A stretch of 64,000 bases of DNA from GCA-001856825 sp049965815 (GCA_049965815.1 JBMFVV010000002.1:1-64000), one strand, 5' to 3'. Counted from the stretch's first letter, positions 33,770-43,101 are shown. A program made the numbers and translations. The notes: generated by a model from the sequence alone, not told the origin.

Positions 33770-34762
33770 GTGGATAACGTTAGAAAAGTCGACCCGGTAA
33801 ATCCAGACACAGACATAATCAATGAAGCAGCTAACATAATTGTCAAAGGAGGAACTGTAGCGTTCCCAACGGAAACAGTTTATGGGCTTGGGGCGAATGC
33901 TTTGGATGATGAGGCCTGCAGGAAAATATTCAAGATCAAAGGTAGAGAGCAAGACAACCCCATAATTGTTCACATAAGTGACTTTGATCAACTTGATTAC
34001 GTGTCGCAAGGCCTCTCCGGAAGAATCAGAGAAGCATTTGAAATAGTCTGGCCTGGTCCGCTTACAGTAGTGCTGGCTAAAAAGAACATTGGCTCAGTTC
34101 CTACTGCCGGACTAGATAGCGTTGCGATCAGGATGCCTGCTCACAGAATTCCTCAAGAACTTATTAAAAGAAGCGGATTTCCTATTGCGGCTCCCAGTGC
34201 AAACAAGTCAGGTCGTCCCAGTCCAGTATTTGCATCTGAAGTTGCTGAGGACTTGGATAATAAGGTGGATATGATACTCGACGGAGGCCCCGCATCATTT
34301 GGAGTTGAATCAACAGTAATATTGTTCAGGAATGACGAAGTGGTTATCCTTAGACCTGGAGCATTCTCTGCAGAGGATATCAAGAGACTATTCAATCTCA
34401 AAGTTTCAATTTCAGGAGAAGTACCAGATGCCCCAATCTCACCAGGTATGAAGTACAGGCATTATGCTCCAGAGAAGGAACTGGTACTGGGGTTAGATGA
34501 AGATAAGATAATAAAGGAGTGTGAAGCTGGCGATGTCTTATTCATCGGTAGCTCCGAAATGGCAAAGAGGGTGAATTCAGAATCCATCATGCTGGGCTCA
34601 AGGAAAGATCTTTACGAGGTTGCAAGAAATCTATTTCCGTCCTTCAGGGAACTGGACAGAAGCAAGTACCCTAAGGGAATAATCGAGGGGTTCGAAGAGA
34701 AAGGGATAGGTCTTGCAATAATGAACAGGATCAGGAAGGCTACCGGAGGGAAAGTAATCTAA
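33770..34762 (+). CDS. sua5: L-threonylcarbamoyladenylate synthase, Sua5 type
   Basis: 330 residues from GTG. The YrdC domain has GGTVAFPTETVYGLGANA, KIKGREQDNPIIVHI, VWPGPLTVVL and APSANKSGRPSP, the substrate and ATP binding motifs. A linker (SPGMKYRHYAPEKEL) connects to a C-terminal Sua5 domain. It makes the intermediate for t6A37 in ANN-decoding tRNAs. It is transcribed alone. Confidence 0.95.
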   Translation: MDNVRKVDPVNPDTDIINEAANIIVKGGTVAFPTETVYGLGANALDDEACRKIFKIKGREQDNPIIVHISDFDQLDYVSQGLSGRIREAFEIVWPGPLTVVLAKKNIGSVPTAGLDSVAIRMPAHRIPQELIKRSGFPIAAPSANKSGRPSPVFASEVAEDLDNKVDMILDGGPASFGVESTVILFRNDEVVILRPGAFSAEDIKRLFNLKVSISGEVPDAPISPGMKYRHYAPEKELVLGLDEDKIIKECEAGDVLFIGSSEMAKRVNSESIMLGSRKDLYEVARNLFPSFRELDRSKYPKGIIEGFEEKGIGLAIMNRIRKATGGKVI

Positions 34763-34849
34763 AATGGTTGTGTAGTTGTAGCCCAAGTTGTCTGTTAACA
34801 ACTGTCTACAAATATTTGAGCGTTGTATATTGATTATTAACCAGTTGCG

Positions 34850-35386
34850 TTAATCTTTGTAGAACCCTCTGGATTTGAGGTATTCCAGAATCGTATTCAC
34901 GCTTTCCTCGACTGTCTGGGTATCGGTATTCAGGATTATCTCCGGTGATAGAGGCTCCTCATAGGGGTCTTGTAACCCAGTCAGGTTTGTTATCTCCCCC
35001 GCTAGTGCCTTCTTGTAGAGCCCCTTTGGGTCTCTCTTAATTAGTACTTCCAGAGGGCAGCGAACAAAAATTTCAATGAAGTTTGAAATTTCGCTTCTTG
35101 CCTTCTCTCTAACCTCTCTATAAGGAGAGATAAGCGGGACCAGTGTTACTACTTGGTTCCTAGAAAGAAGTTTTGCAACGAATATGACTCTCTCGTTGTG
35201 CTTCTCCCTGTCTTCTTTTGAGAACCCTAGGTCCTTGGACAAGCCCTTTCTAATTTCGTCGCCGTCCAGAATTTCCACGTTCCTGCCCGCCTTGGTTAGT
35301 ATCGTCTTTAATCGCTCGGCAAGAGTAGTTTTACCTGCTCCCGGTGGTCCCGTGAACCAAAGCACGTATCCGGGCTCACTCGACAT
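34850..35386 (-). CDS. cysC: Adenylylsulfate (APS) kinase
   Basis: 178 residues. The Walker A GPPGAGKTTL is at about 13-22. Downstream DGDEIRKGLSKDLGFS and PLISPYREVR, then NLTGLQDPYEEP, are strong APS-kinase signatures. It makes PAPS from APS and ATP. The start overlaps the stop of the upstream AlkP-family gene by 11 bases. No ATP sulfurylase or sulfotransferase is in the window, so the sulfate donor's use is open. Confidence 0.93.
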   Translation of the reverse strand: MSSEPGYVLWFTGPPGAGKTTLAERLKTILTKAGRNVEILDGDEIRKGLSKDLGFSKEDREKHNERVIFVAKLLSRNQVVTLVPLISPYREVREKARSEISNFIEIFVRCPLEVLIKRDPKGLYKKALAGEITNLTGLQDPYEEPLSPEIILNTDTQTVEESVNTILEYLKSRGFYKD

Positions 35387-36764
35387 AGTCCGTCCCCTCT
35401 AGGGGTTCCCCCTGAATGCCATATTTCTTTCTTACTTTGTAGAGCTTTAGAATCGTAGGAGTTATGCGATATATGCTAGAGTCAATCACTTTGCCTATGT
35501 TCCTATTTTTTCTGTACATGATGTAGATTCCATCGTAGTCGTGAACGGCATCATCTGGTCCAGTATCATTCTCAAGCAGGTAGTCCGTGTCATACCCGAG
35601 GGTACCAGCTGCTCTCCAATTAAGGTCATCAAGATATACAAATAGATCAGACCTGTCGCCATTCACTACCGAATAAACTTCCTCTGGTTCGAACACCTTT
35701 GTATTCCACGCCTCTCCCTTTGGTCCCTTTATCGACTTCAATTTCTTTTTCAGAGTTTCGAGCTCAGACCTAACGTCTTCTTTTTCTATTAGTCCCTCTG
35801 GTTCCCTTCCCTTGATATTCAAAAAGACCCTAGCATAATATCCCCCCCATGCCCATGCCTTCGAGTGAGCCCAGTCAACGTCAATGTCATCCAAAGAAAC
35901 GCCAGGTTTTAGTATCTCTGATCTCAACTTCAGGTAACCTTCCTTTATAAGCCACTGGTTTATTGCAAAGGCACCTTTCATACTCTTTGCACCGTGATCT
36001 GAAACTACAAGTACAACAGTATCATCATCAAATTCCTCAAGCATCTTTCCAATGTGAGAATCTACCATTTTGAAATATGAGATGAACTTATCCCTCATCT
36101 CTTTGTCATCCTCGTATAAGTGGCTCTCTTTGTCGATATATCTCCAGAAGGCGTGATGTATCCTATCGATTCCGATCTCCACCATAAAGAAGAAATCCCA
36201 CTCCTTTTCCTTTATCATCTTCTCTGCCATTCTGAATCTTGTGTCTGTCATCCTGTATATTTCATCGATGATCTGTTTCTTTTCTGGTTTTCTGAACTTT
36301 ACATCAAACTGGTAATCTGGGAAATCCCTTAGAATTTCATTCTTTAGACCAGGGGGGTAGGTGAACTCCTTATCTTTGTCCGGGGTAAGAAAGTCTGAGA
36401 CCATCAATCCAGGAACGGGTCTAGGTGGATATGATGGTGGAACGGCTATGATTATGCTCTTCTTATTTCTCTTGCCTAATATGTCCCAAACAGTATCGAA
36501 CTTTATATCAAGTGATGTCGGTATCTTTATTTCATTGTAGGAGTTGGGAACTCTTGCCCTGAAACCGTACAGTCCAAGCTCCCCAGGTGATCTACCTGTT
36601 GACATGACCATCCATGCAGGAACTGTTATAGGTGGGTCTGAACTCCTCAATTTTCCTGAGATACCTTGTGATGCCATCTTGGATAAAACTGGGAGATCGT
36701 CCTTTAGTTTGTTGAAAATTATGTCAGGTGCAGCACAGTCAAGGCCAATTACAGCTACTTTCAT
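35376..36764 (-). CDS. Alkaline phosphatase superfamily phosphodiesterase, APS-kinase partner
   Basis: About 462 residues. Asp9 in IGLDCAAPD, Thr47 in ITVPAW with MSTGRSPGELGLYGF, VSDHGAKSM and VHDYDGIY supply the AlkP-superfamily metal sites. Compared with the paralogue at 18693 it keeps the same motif order. No signal peptide. ATG 36764 gives the usual MKVAVIGLD start; a GTG at 36773 is also in frame. It sits between an RHH regulator and APS kinase in a tight three-gene operon, so its substrate may be a nucleotide or sulfur/phosphate ester linked to PAPS, by inference. Confidence 0.87.
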   Translation of the reverse strand: MKVAVIGLDCAAPDIIFNKLKDDLPVLSKMASQGISGKLRSSDPPITVPAWMVMSTGRSPGELGLYGFRARVPNSYNEIKIPTSLDIKFDTVWDILGKRNKKSIIIAVPPSYPPRPVPGLMVSDFLTPDKDKEFTYPPGLKNEILRDFPDYQFDVKFRKPEKKQIIDEIYRMTDTRFRMAEKMIKEKEWDFFFMVEIGIDRIHHAFWRYIDKESHLYEDDKEMRDKFISYFKMVDSHIGKMLEEFDDDTVVLVVSDHGAKSMKGAFAINQWLIKEGYLKLRSEILKPGVSLDDIDVDWAHSKAWAWGGYYARVFLNIKGREPEGLIEKEDVRSELETLKKKLKSIKGPKGEAWNTKVFEPEEVYSVVNGDRSDLFVYLDDLNWRAAGTLGYDTDYLLENDTGPDDAVHDYDGIYIMYRKNRNIGKVIDSSIYRITPTILKLYKVRKKYGIQGEPLEGTDYVE

Positions 36765-36773
36765 GATAAGCAC

Positions 36774-36992
36774 TTAATCCAGATAACCAAGAGATTTGAG
36801 TCTGTCCTTCACCTTTTTCTCATCTTCGGCATTGAAAGCTTCTTGTTCACTTCCATGAGTAAGAATCTCCCTAAGAACGAATGTTACGTAATCGCTTACT
36901 GAAGTGAAACCTGTCCCTTTGATTTTTTCTTGAATTTTGTCAAAAAGCGGGGTAGGCAGTGAGACGGTGGTATACTTCTTATCTGTCACCAT
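36774..36992 (-). CDS. Ribbon-helix-helix (CopG-like) protein
   Basis: 72 residues. TTVSLPTPLFDKIQEKI and SVSDYVTFVLREIL form an RHH unit; the tail KKVKDRLKSLGYLD is a distinctive extra helix. It is the first gene of the RHH/AlkP/APS kinase operon and may autoregulate it. An alternative is an antitoxin, but no toxin gene is next to it. Confidence 0.82.
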   Translation of the reverse strand: MVTDKKYTTVSLPTPLFDKIQEKIKGTGFTSVSDYVTFVLREILTHGSEQEAFNAEDEKKVKDRLKSLGYLD

Positions 36993-37466
36993 AAATAAGT
37001 AGAAAAATAAGCTATTTATAATTTACCTTAATTATATCATTTAAATACTGGCAATTGTAATATTATACATTCTAATTATCAAGACTGGCATCTCTTCAAA
37101 GAGTCAAGGTATGAAACTGTCCAACATTTGCTCTCTATAAGGTTGCATAGTACCTTTTATTTTATGTTGTACCGGCTTTTGATATTTTCCACACATCTAA
37201 AACAACTTCAATCTCTACCTACGACGTCCTGAAAAATGGGCATTCTGGAAATTTTTCCTATCAAAATCTTCGTCGACAAAGTCCTCTGGTAATAGGCCTC
37301 TGATCTACTTTGAGCACAAATTGACATCTCTTGGAAACACGGATCATGACATGCATTTTGCTCTGGGCATCGCAATAGACTAGAAATTTATGATCTTGGG
37401 AGTGGCATCAATAATGCGGAGGTGGTAAGGACCATACATCGCGTTCTTTAAAAGGCTCTAGGAAAG
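36993..37466. other. Spacer between divergent RHH operon and alba
   Basis: About 470 A/T-rich bases without a supported gene. It must contain the RHH operon promoter on its left (TATTTAAAT-rich around 37015-37045) and ends at the alba TATA box. No RNA gene or repeat was recognised. Confidence 0.45.
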
Positions 37467-37478
37467 AATTATATATTA
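37467..37478 (+). promoter_or_regulatory. TATA box of alba
   Basis: AATTATATATTA is centred about 30 bases before ATG 37503, giving a leader of only a few bases. A strong promoter is expected for an abundant chromatin protein. Confidence 0.6.
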
Positions 37479-37502
37479 TTTGATACTTGGACAATTCTGG
37501 TG

Positions 37503-37790
37503 ATGAACGTGGCTGATAATAACACAATATTCATCGGGAAAAAGCCTACGGAAAACTACGTTTTTAGTACGATAATGCTCTTTACAAACGGAGCAAGCGA
37601 AGTCTCAATTAAGGCCAGGGGGATGGCAATAAAAAGAGCGGTAGACGTTGCTGAAATCGTCAGGAACCGAATGGAATCTATGATGAAAACCCAAGTTAAA
37701 TACCAGGACATAAAAATTGCTACGGAAAAAGTGCAGAGGGAAGATGGAGAGAGCAACGTTTCCTCAATAGAGATTGTCTTAAAGAAGTAG
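37503..37790 (+). CDS. alba: DNA/RNA-binding protein Alba
   Basis: A 95-residue chromatin protein. IFIGKKPTENYVFSTIMLF followed by VSIKARGMAIKRAVDVAEIVRNR is the Alba core; the Lys-Lys pair near the N-terminus (GKKP) is the DNA-contact and acetylation region. It coats DNA and binds RNA as a dimer. The ATG at 37503 is used in preference to an overlapping GTG at 37500. A hairpin terminator follows at once. Confidence 0.95.
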   Translation: MNVADNNTIFIGKKPTENYVFSTIMLFTNGASEVSIKARGMAIKRAVDVAEIVRNRMESMMKTQVKYQDIKIATEKVQREDGESNVSSIEIVLKK

Positions 37791-37825
37791 GTGATTTACC
37801 ACCTACAATTAATTTTTTAATTTTA
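37787..37825 (+). terminator. Hairpin and T-rich terminator after alba
   Basis: GTAGGTG (37787-37793) pairs with CACCTAC (37800-37806) over a six-base loop, followed by ATTAATTTTTTAATTTT. The stem includes the alba stop codon. It would isolate alba from tgtA. Confidence 0.65.
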
Positions 37826-37833
37826 AAAATTAA

Positions 37834-39630
37834 ATGTTCCAGATTCTCCACAGGGATGGGCTTGCCAGGATAGGAGAGCTGGAAATTAACAACAAAAAAA
37901 TATTGACTCCGGTCCTTTTACCTGTTCTTCATCCGTTCAAGATTGATCCTTGGATATCCGTTGTTAAGCAAATGAAAATGGATGGAGTAATTACAAATTC
38001 ATATATTCTTAAGAAGGGAGGATTTCAGGAAGGAAGAGATATTCATGATCTCCTGGGCTTCAATGGTATCGTGATGACTGACTCCGGAACCTTTCAGGAG
38101 CATATGTACGGAGATTTGAACGCCAGCAATCTGGAGATGGTAAAATATCAAGAAAGTATCAACTCAGATATTATAACAATCAGGGATATTTTTTCGGAGA
38201 TGGACCACTCGAAAGAGAAAATAAAGGAAGATATCTCAGAGAACTACAGGAGAGGGAAAGAAGCTATTTCAGAAACAGGGAAATATGTGGCGTTACCGAT
38301 ACAGGGAGGGATTTATAGGGATCTCAGACAGGAAAGTGCTAAGTTGATGGGGTCTCTTGAAAGTGAATATTTTCCGATTGGTGGTATCGTACCGTTCATG
38401 GAGAGGTATATGTATTCTCTCGTGATCGAATCCATTTTAAACGCCAAAATGAACCTTAAGAGTTCTGCCGTAATTCACGCGTTCGGGGCGGGTCATCCCA
38501 TGTTCTTTCCCCTGTTGTTCTTGGCTGGGGTTGACGTGATCGATTCTTCAGCATACATTAAGTACGCAAGGGACAACAGAATATTGACTGAAACGGGCAC
38601 AGTAGATCTCAGTTCATTCACGGAAGAACTTCCCGCGTCACCTTATCTTGACAAATTCAATGCTAAGGAAATGGAGTCTCTCTCACAGGACGAGAGGACT
38701 ACCATCATAGGTATGCACAACCTATATATTTCCGTTAAAGAATTGGAGAAAATAAGACAACAGATTAGGTCAGAAAATATGTGGAACTACGCGGAGTATA
38801 GGGCTCATTCCCATCCACTACTGCTTGAAGCACTGAGAAAATTTCATGATTTTTACGATTACACTGAGCGTTTCGAACCACTGTCTAGGCGAACGCCCGT
38901 ATTTTATACAGGTGAGGAGACATTTAACCGACCTGACGTAAAGAGATTTATCTCTAAGGCAGTCGAGGATAAGCCCGGAATGAAAATAGACAAGAAACCG
39001 TACTCATATTATTCCGATTCACCCGACATCTTTGCTCTAAGCCAGTTTGGAGCTATCTCACTCTTTTTGGACGAGACTTATCCAGTTGCTCAGTCCCTGT
39101 TTCCAGGAGAATATTACGAAAGTTCAAAGGACATTACGAAGTTTGAGAAACCAGAATGGAAGGAATTCCTAATCAACAAGGTCGACCACATATTCGAGTA
39201 CCAATTCGGCAAGAAACTCTATTCTTTTCTGGATAGGGGGAAGATCACTCTTCAGAGAAGCAAGAATACGGGGAAAATCAGGAACATTTTTTACGATGGA
39301 AAACAAATTCTTGCGCTCAGGGCTTCAGATGGGTTATTCAGTTTGAATTACGTTGGCGCTGCTCTGATTCATTCAAATTTCACGTATCCTCAACACAGGG
39401 TAATCGTAGATAAAGAAGTCAGCGAATTTATCAGGGAAGGCAAGAATATTTTTGCAAAATTTGTTGAAGACGCAGACTCTTCAATACGTCCTCACGATGA
39501 GGTGATAATCGTTGATCGGGATGATAACCTGTTATCATATGGCAGGGCCATCCTCAACAGAGAAGAGATGATTGACTTCAATAAGGGAATAGCTGTAAAA
39601 AATAGATTGAAATCTGACGATGCTAGTTAA
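37834..39630 (+). CDS. tgtA: Archaeosine tRNA-guanine(15) transglycosylase, altered zinc site
   Basis: 598 residues. An N-terminal TIM barrel carries VMTDSGTFQEH and VDVIDSSAYI, which hold the catalytic Asp residues. Two further domains follow, ending in a PUA domain at about 520-590 (HRVIVDKEVSEFI, GRAILNREEMIDFNKG). It swaps guanine for preQ0 at G15 of tRNA. The segment where this family normally has CxCxxC before HNL reads ELPASPYLDKFNAKEM, with no cysteine, so the structural zinc site appears lost although the following MHNL is kept. Confidence 0.92.
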   Translation: MFQILHRDGLARIGELEINNKKILTPVLLPVLHPFKIDPWISVVKQMKMDGVITNSYILKKGGFQEGRDIHDLLGFNGIVMTDSGTFQEHMYGDLNASNLEMVKYQESINSDIITIRDIFSEMDHSKEKIKEDISENYRRGKEAISETGKYVALPIQGGIYRDLRQESAKLMGSLESEYFPIGGIVPFMERYMYSLVIESILNAKMNLKSSAVIHAFGAGHPMFFPLLFLAGVDVIDSSAYIKYARDNRILTETGTVDLSSFTEELPASPYLDKFNAKEMESLSQDERTTIIGMHNLYISVKELEKIRQQIRSENMWNYAEYRAHSHPLLLEALRKFHDFYDYTERFEPLSRRTPVFYTGEETFNRPDVKRFISKAVEDKPGMKIDKKPYSYYSDSPDIFALSQFGAISLFLDETYPVAQSLFPGEYYESSKDITKFEKPEWKEFLINKVDHIFEYQFGKKLYSFLDRGKITLQRSKNTGKIRNIFYDGKQILALRASDGLFSLNYVGAALIHSNFTYPQHRVIVDKEVSEFIREGKNIFAKFVEDADSSIRPHDEVIIVDRDDNLLSYGRAILNREEMIDFNKGIAVKNRLKSDDAS

Positions 39631-39644
39631 GAATTTATGCAAGG

Positions 39645-40421
39645 TTGCATTTTCAGAGGGTGGAAATAAGGCGGGCAAAAACGGTAGAGGAGTATAAGGT
39701 TGTGGAGAATATCCAGAGGGATATCTGGGGAATGATCGACGAGCCACCCGTTCCTTTGCCGATCCTGGTGGCCATTAACTCGAATGGCGGTTTGGTTGAA
39801 ATTGCGAAGGAGGGGAATAAGATAATAGGTTTCAGCCTCGCATTTCCAGGTTCCAATGGAAATTATAGGTACCTCTATTCACATATGGCAGGTGTGTTAC
39901 AGGAATATCGGAACAAGAATGTTGGCTACAATATAAAAATGCACCAGTTTGAACAGGCTCGGAAGATGGGGTATACCGAGGTCAGATGGACGTTTGATCC
40001 TATGAAAGCAAGGAATGCATTCTTCAACGTGAACAAACTAGGTGCGTACGCGTACGATTACAAGATAAATTACTATGGAATCATGGGCTCAAAGGAAAAC
40101 CAGGGAGTAGAGTCTGACAGAATCGAAGCACATAAGTTTCTAGACAGAGAGAAGATTGTAACTCCAAATTTTGAAATTCTGGCACGAATAACCGATTTCC
40201 CCAAACCCTGGCAAAACTTCAAAATAAAAGGGGAATCTGTAGCAATCGAAGTGCCAGGGGAACTAGGAAGCAACGATCTTGAGCTTGCAAAGAGTTGGAG
40301 AGTGACACTGAGAAGGGCAATAATGCTTCTTGAAGAAAATGGGTACGTAATGAATAACGTAATCAAGGAAGAAAAATCCGCTCTGTTTGTATTTACGTTA
40401 CGTGAAAAATTAGGTATATAA
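39645..40421 (+). CDS. GNAT-family N-acetyltransferase-like protein
   Basis: 258 residues. The start is TTG at 39645 or GTG at 39660 (VEIRRAKTVEEY). The GNAT core is seen as IIGFSLAFPG, a strand ending in YSHMAGVLQEYRNKNVG, the acetyl-CoA loop, and TEVRWTFDPMKARNAFFN. It resembles the predicted acetyltransferases of COG3375. Its acceptor is unknown. It starts 14 bases after tgtA and probably shares its message; its stop abuts the convergent rps17e gene. Confidence 0.8.
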   Translation: MHFQRVEIRRAKTVEEYKVVENIQRDIWGMIDEPPVPLPILVAINSNGGLVEIAKEGNKIIGFSLAFPGSNGNYRYLYSHMAGVLQEYRNKNVGYNIKMHQFEQARKMGYTEVRWTFDPMKARNAFFNVNKLGAYAYDYKINYYGIMGSKENQGVESDRIEAHKFLDREKIVTPNFEILARITDFPKPWQNFKIKGESVAIEVPGELGSNDLELAKSWRVTLRRAIMLLEENGYVMNNVIKEEKSALFVFTLREKLGI

Positions 40422-40655
40422 TCAAATAGAGAGATCTTCTACTTCAGTTTCCTTTCTCTTTTTTGGTATCTTCTTTGTCTTCCAATAGGTGGTAACATAG
40501 CCAGCCACCAGATTCCTCAGTTTCTTCGAGGCATCTGGAATCACCTTCTCCACTATCTCCTTATTGTGTTCAAAATCCTTCCCAAGGTACTGTTCATATT
40601 CGTCGTATATCTGTCTCGCAACTGTTTTCACTAATGTTGGCCTAATGGCTCCCAT
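40422..40655 (-). CDS. rps17e: Ribosomal protein S17e
   Basis: A 77-residue archaeal/eukaryotic small-subunit protein. MGAIRPTLVKTVARQIYDEY is the family N-terminus; FEHNKEIVEKVIPDASKKLRN and AGYVTTYWK follow. The frame extends to 40673, but family members start at MG-IR, so ATG 40655 is chosen. It is the last gene of the pur-priS operon. Confidence 0.9.
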   Translation of the reverse strand: MGAIRPTLVKTVARQIYDEYEQYLGKDFEHNKEIVEKVIPDASKKLRNLVAGYVTTYWKTKKIPKKRKETEVEDLSI

Positions 40656-40689
40656 TGCTCTCGATATATTCACAAACTAATTAAATATT

Positions 40690-41742
40690 TCATTTGGACG
40701 ATTCAGTGAATTCAGCAGATCCTTTCAATACAGCGAACAAAGCAGAATAGGCCGGAAGTTCGTACTTCCCTTCTTGAAGCTCCCTCTTTTCATCATTAAA
40801 TTCTATGGAAAACTTCTTGGTTACAACTATTTCATAACTGTCTTGAAATGTCTGTGGAATGGCATCAGTCAAAGGATTGAATGCTTCCAGTTTTTCAGAT
40901 GGTATAACCTTTACCATCAAACCCGACTTCCCGTGAAGGCTTCCCGGAGTTCGTATTAATCGATGGATATCTATAGTCACAGGTTCATCTATCCTCGACG
41001 AGAATCTCTTTACAGCTATCAGCCTGGCATTCCTGTCAATGTAGTCACCCTTTTTTATTTCCCTCTTTCCAAGACTACCGGTTGTCTCTCCGGTAGCTTT
41101 TTCAATTTTCTGTCGCCACTTCCTGTCCTGTGAGTCCAGGATTTCCATTAGAAATTCCTTTACCTGGTTTATCCTCTCATCCCATCTTGTCTTTGTAGTG
41201 GATTTGAAACCCGAGGAAATGCACCTTCCAGAGATATAGTCAACAATTTCCCTCCTCTCCTGTGATTCGAGTCCCTCGAATATCGAATAAACATGAACAT
41301 GATAACCTCTGCTGCCCGAGAAAACGATCTCAAGGTTCTTTCCGTCTACGCTCAGGTCGTCAGTTAGCAAGACCAACAGTTTTTTGAGTTCTTCTTTAAC
41401 GGCAGTAAGCATCTCAGAGTAACCCATTTTCTCTGCACCTTCGATGTGGTCACCGTCTATGTCGAAAACTAGATCTGCTCCTGTCCACCTCTTGTTGTCC
41501 ATAGATGCCTCGGGATTCTGATAATAGGCGCTGGAATAATAGAAATGCATTGGAGTATTGTTCCTTACGTAATCAACAAGTGCACGCATATCTGGAAATG
41601 AAGTGTGCCTTACCATACCCTGTTTGCCAAAAGCTGTGAAGGCGAGTTCTCTATTGCTTATTCTTCTTATGTCAAATGAATCAACAGTAGCGTAGTATTT
41701 CTTAAAGAGGTCCTGGACGACTCTTCCTGACAGCTCATTCAT
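40690..41742 (-). CDS. priS: DNA primase small (catalytic) subunit PriS
   Basis: 350 residues. The catalytic FDIDGD motif with Asp pair is at about 93-98, SGSRGYHVHV holds the nucleotide-binding His, and IDIHRLIRTPGSLHGKSG is a conserved C-terminal segment. It synthesises primers with PriL. Its start overlaps the stop of the upstream membrane protein gene. Confidence 0.95.
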   Translation of the reverse strand: MNELSGRVVQDLFKKYYATVDSFDIRRISNRELAFTAFGKQGMVRHTSFPDMRALVDYVRNNTPMHFYYSSAYYQNPEASMDNKRWTGADLVFDIDGDHIEGAEKMGYSEMLTAVKEELKKLLVLLTDDLSVDGKNLEIVFSGSRGYHVHVYSIFEGLESQERREIVDYISGRCISSGFKSTTKTRWDERINQVKEFLMEILDSQDRKWRQKIEKATGETTGSLGKREIKKGDYIDRNARLIAVKRFSSRIDEPVTIDIHRLIRTPGSLHGKSGLMVKVIPSEKLEAFNPLTDAIPQTFQDSYEIVVTKKFSIEFNDEKRELQEGKYELPAYSALFAVLKGSAEFTESSK

Positions 41743-42286
41743 CTTTCTTCCTGTTGAAGAAGAAGTACAGGGCGACTATTGATACTACAACTCCCCCGGT
41801 GAATATCCACCCATAAAGGGATCTTACACTGGGATTATTGAAGCTCGTGGGAGTTGAATTCGAGAAACCTGGGAGAGCTCCTGCGTTCAGTTTCTCCTGA
41901 TTCGTGTATCCCGAGTTAGTCGCATCAAGTGGGGCAATTTTCTCAAACGCAATTGTTACGTTCTTTTCCGTGAAATTTCCTGTTGCCTCCATTGCTTCTA
42001 TGAATTCAGCACCATAAGGGTTGAGACCTGTCATGCCGTAATCGAAGAGAATGTAGTTGCGAAGCGGGCTATCTCTCCAGTTATAAGTTGAAAAGTTTTT
42101 GCTGAAAATCACTGGATATACCGTACTGTTCCAGTTACTGCTCAGTATAGTTATTATGTAACCCTGAAAAGTATGGTAGGTTACAGTTGGATAATTTACA
42201 GTAGATTGCGCATCGCTCTGGCCATTAATCACGATAACGGCAGCCAGAAGAACAATGACCATTATGGCGAAGAACCGTCTGTTCAC
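41735..42286 (-). CDS. Small membrane-anchored extracytoplasmic protein
   Basis: About 183 residues from a GTG at 42286; starts further up would overlap purQ. An N-terminal hydrophobic segment (FFAIMVIVLLAAVIVI) acts as signal anchor. The middle is Asn/Ser/Thr-rich with many N-glycosylation sites (SNWNST, NFSTYNW), and a C-terminal span (WIFTGGVVVSIVALYFFF) is followed by RKKDE, so most of the chain should lie outside. Family not recognised. It sits between purQ and priS and is probably co-transcribed with them. Confidence 0.7.
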   Translation of the reverse strand: MNRRFFAIMVIVLLAAVIVINGQSDAQSTVNYPTVTYHTFQGYIITILSSNWNSTVYPVIFSKNFSTYNWRDSPLRNYILFDYGMTGLNPYGAEFIEAMEATGNFTEKNVTIAFEKIAPLDATNSGYTNQEKLNAGALPGFSNSTPTSFNNPSVRSLYGWIFTGGVVVSIVALYFFFNRKKDE

Positions 42287-42309
42287 TGGAAAGGGTATGG
42301 CTAACTCAA

Positions 42310-43101
42310 TTAAAATTTTTCTATTACGAATCTTACTGCACTTGAAAAGAAGCGACTTCCCATTCCTTCTCTCTTTTCCCCCCTTGTCCAATCAGATTCA
42401 GTGACGTTATAAAAGACCCTTTCAGGGTGAGGCATTATCCCCAGGACGTTCCCTTCCTTATTGCATAACCCAGCAATATTGTGATCTGATCCGTTTGGAT
42501 TCCACGGATAATCACTTGGTTTTCCCCTGTCGTCAACGTAAGTAATAACATTCATGCCGTTCTTTATTATTCCTTTGAGAATATCCAAGTCTCTTGTTAC
42601 AAACCTTCCTTCAGAATGAGCTATTGGAAGTTTCACCACTTCTCCCTCATTAAACTCCCTCAAAAACAGGCAGTTACCACTCCTCACCTTTAAATAGACA
42701 GTTCGCGCCTCAAACCTGTTTGACATATTCGGTGCGAGCGCTGCTTCTATACCATATTTTCCTTCAATGTTTGGTATTAGCCCTAGTTCCACCAGTACCT
42801 GGAAACCGTTGCAGGATCCCATTACGGGCCTACCGCTCTCTACAAATTCTTCCAGATCATTCATAAGCCCAGACTTTAATCTTGCAGCCATAATTGCCCC
42901 TGCTCTGACATAATCTCCTGCAGAGAAACCTCCTGGAAAGAATAGAATATCATAGTCGCCGAATTTCTTGCTCCCGTTTTCAAGCTTCTTAAGGTGCACT
43001 ATTTCCGGGGAGGTACCAGAATGCTTGAATGAAAGGAACGCCTCCTCCTCGTTGTTTGTCCCCTCCATCGTAAGTACCGCAACCCTGATATCTCGGGTCA
43101 T
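42310..43101 (-). CDS. purQ: FGAM synthase, glutaminase subunit PurQ
   Basis: 263 residues. A class I glutamine amidotransferase: VMGSCNGFQVLVELG holds the nucleophile Cys, LPIAHSEGRF and MPHPERVF the conserved His/Glu. It supplies ammonia to PurL. ATG 43101 overlaps the purL stop as ATGA, which settles the start; an ATG at 43119 lies inside purL. Confidence 0.95.
   Translation of the reverse strand: MTRDIRVAVLTMEGTNNEEEAFLSFKHSGTSPEIVHLKKLENGSKKFGDYDILFFPGGFSAGDYVRAGAIMAARLKSGLMNDLEEFVESGRPVMGSCNGFQVLVELGLIPNIEGKYGIEAALAPNMSNRFEARTVYLKVRSGNCLFLREFNEGEVVKLPIAHSEGRFVTRDLDILKGIIKNGMNVITYVDDRGKPSDYPWNPNGSDHNIAGLCNKEGNVLGIMPHPERVFYNVTESDWTRGEKREGMGSRFFSSAVRFVIEKF

Noticed and set aside
36774..36992. 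RHH protein as an antitoxin
   Set aside because: The next gene is a 460-residue AlkP-family enzyme, not a toxin.
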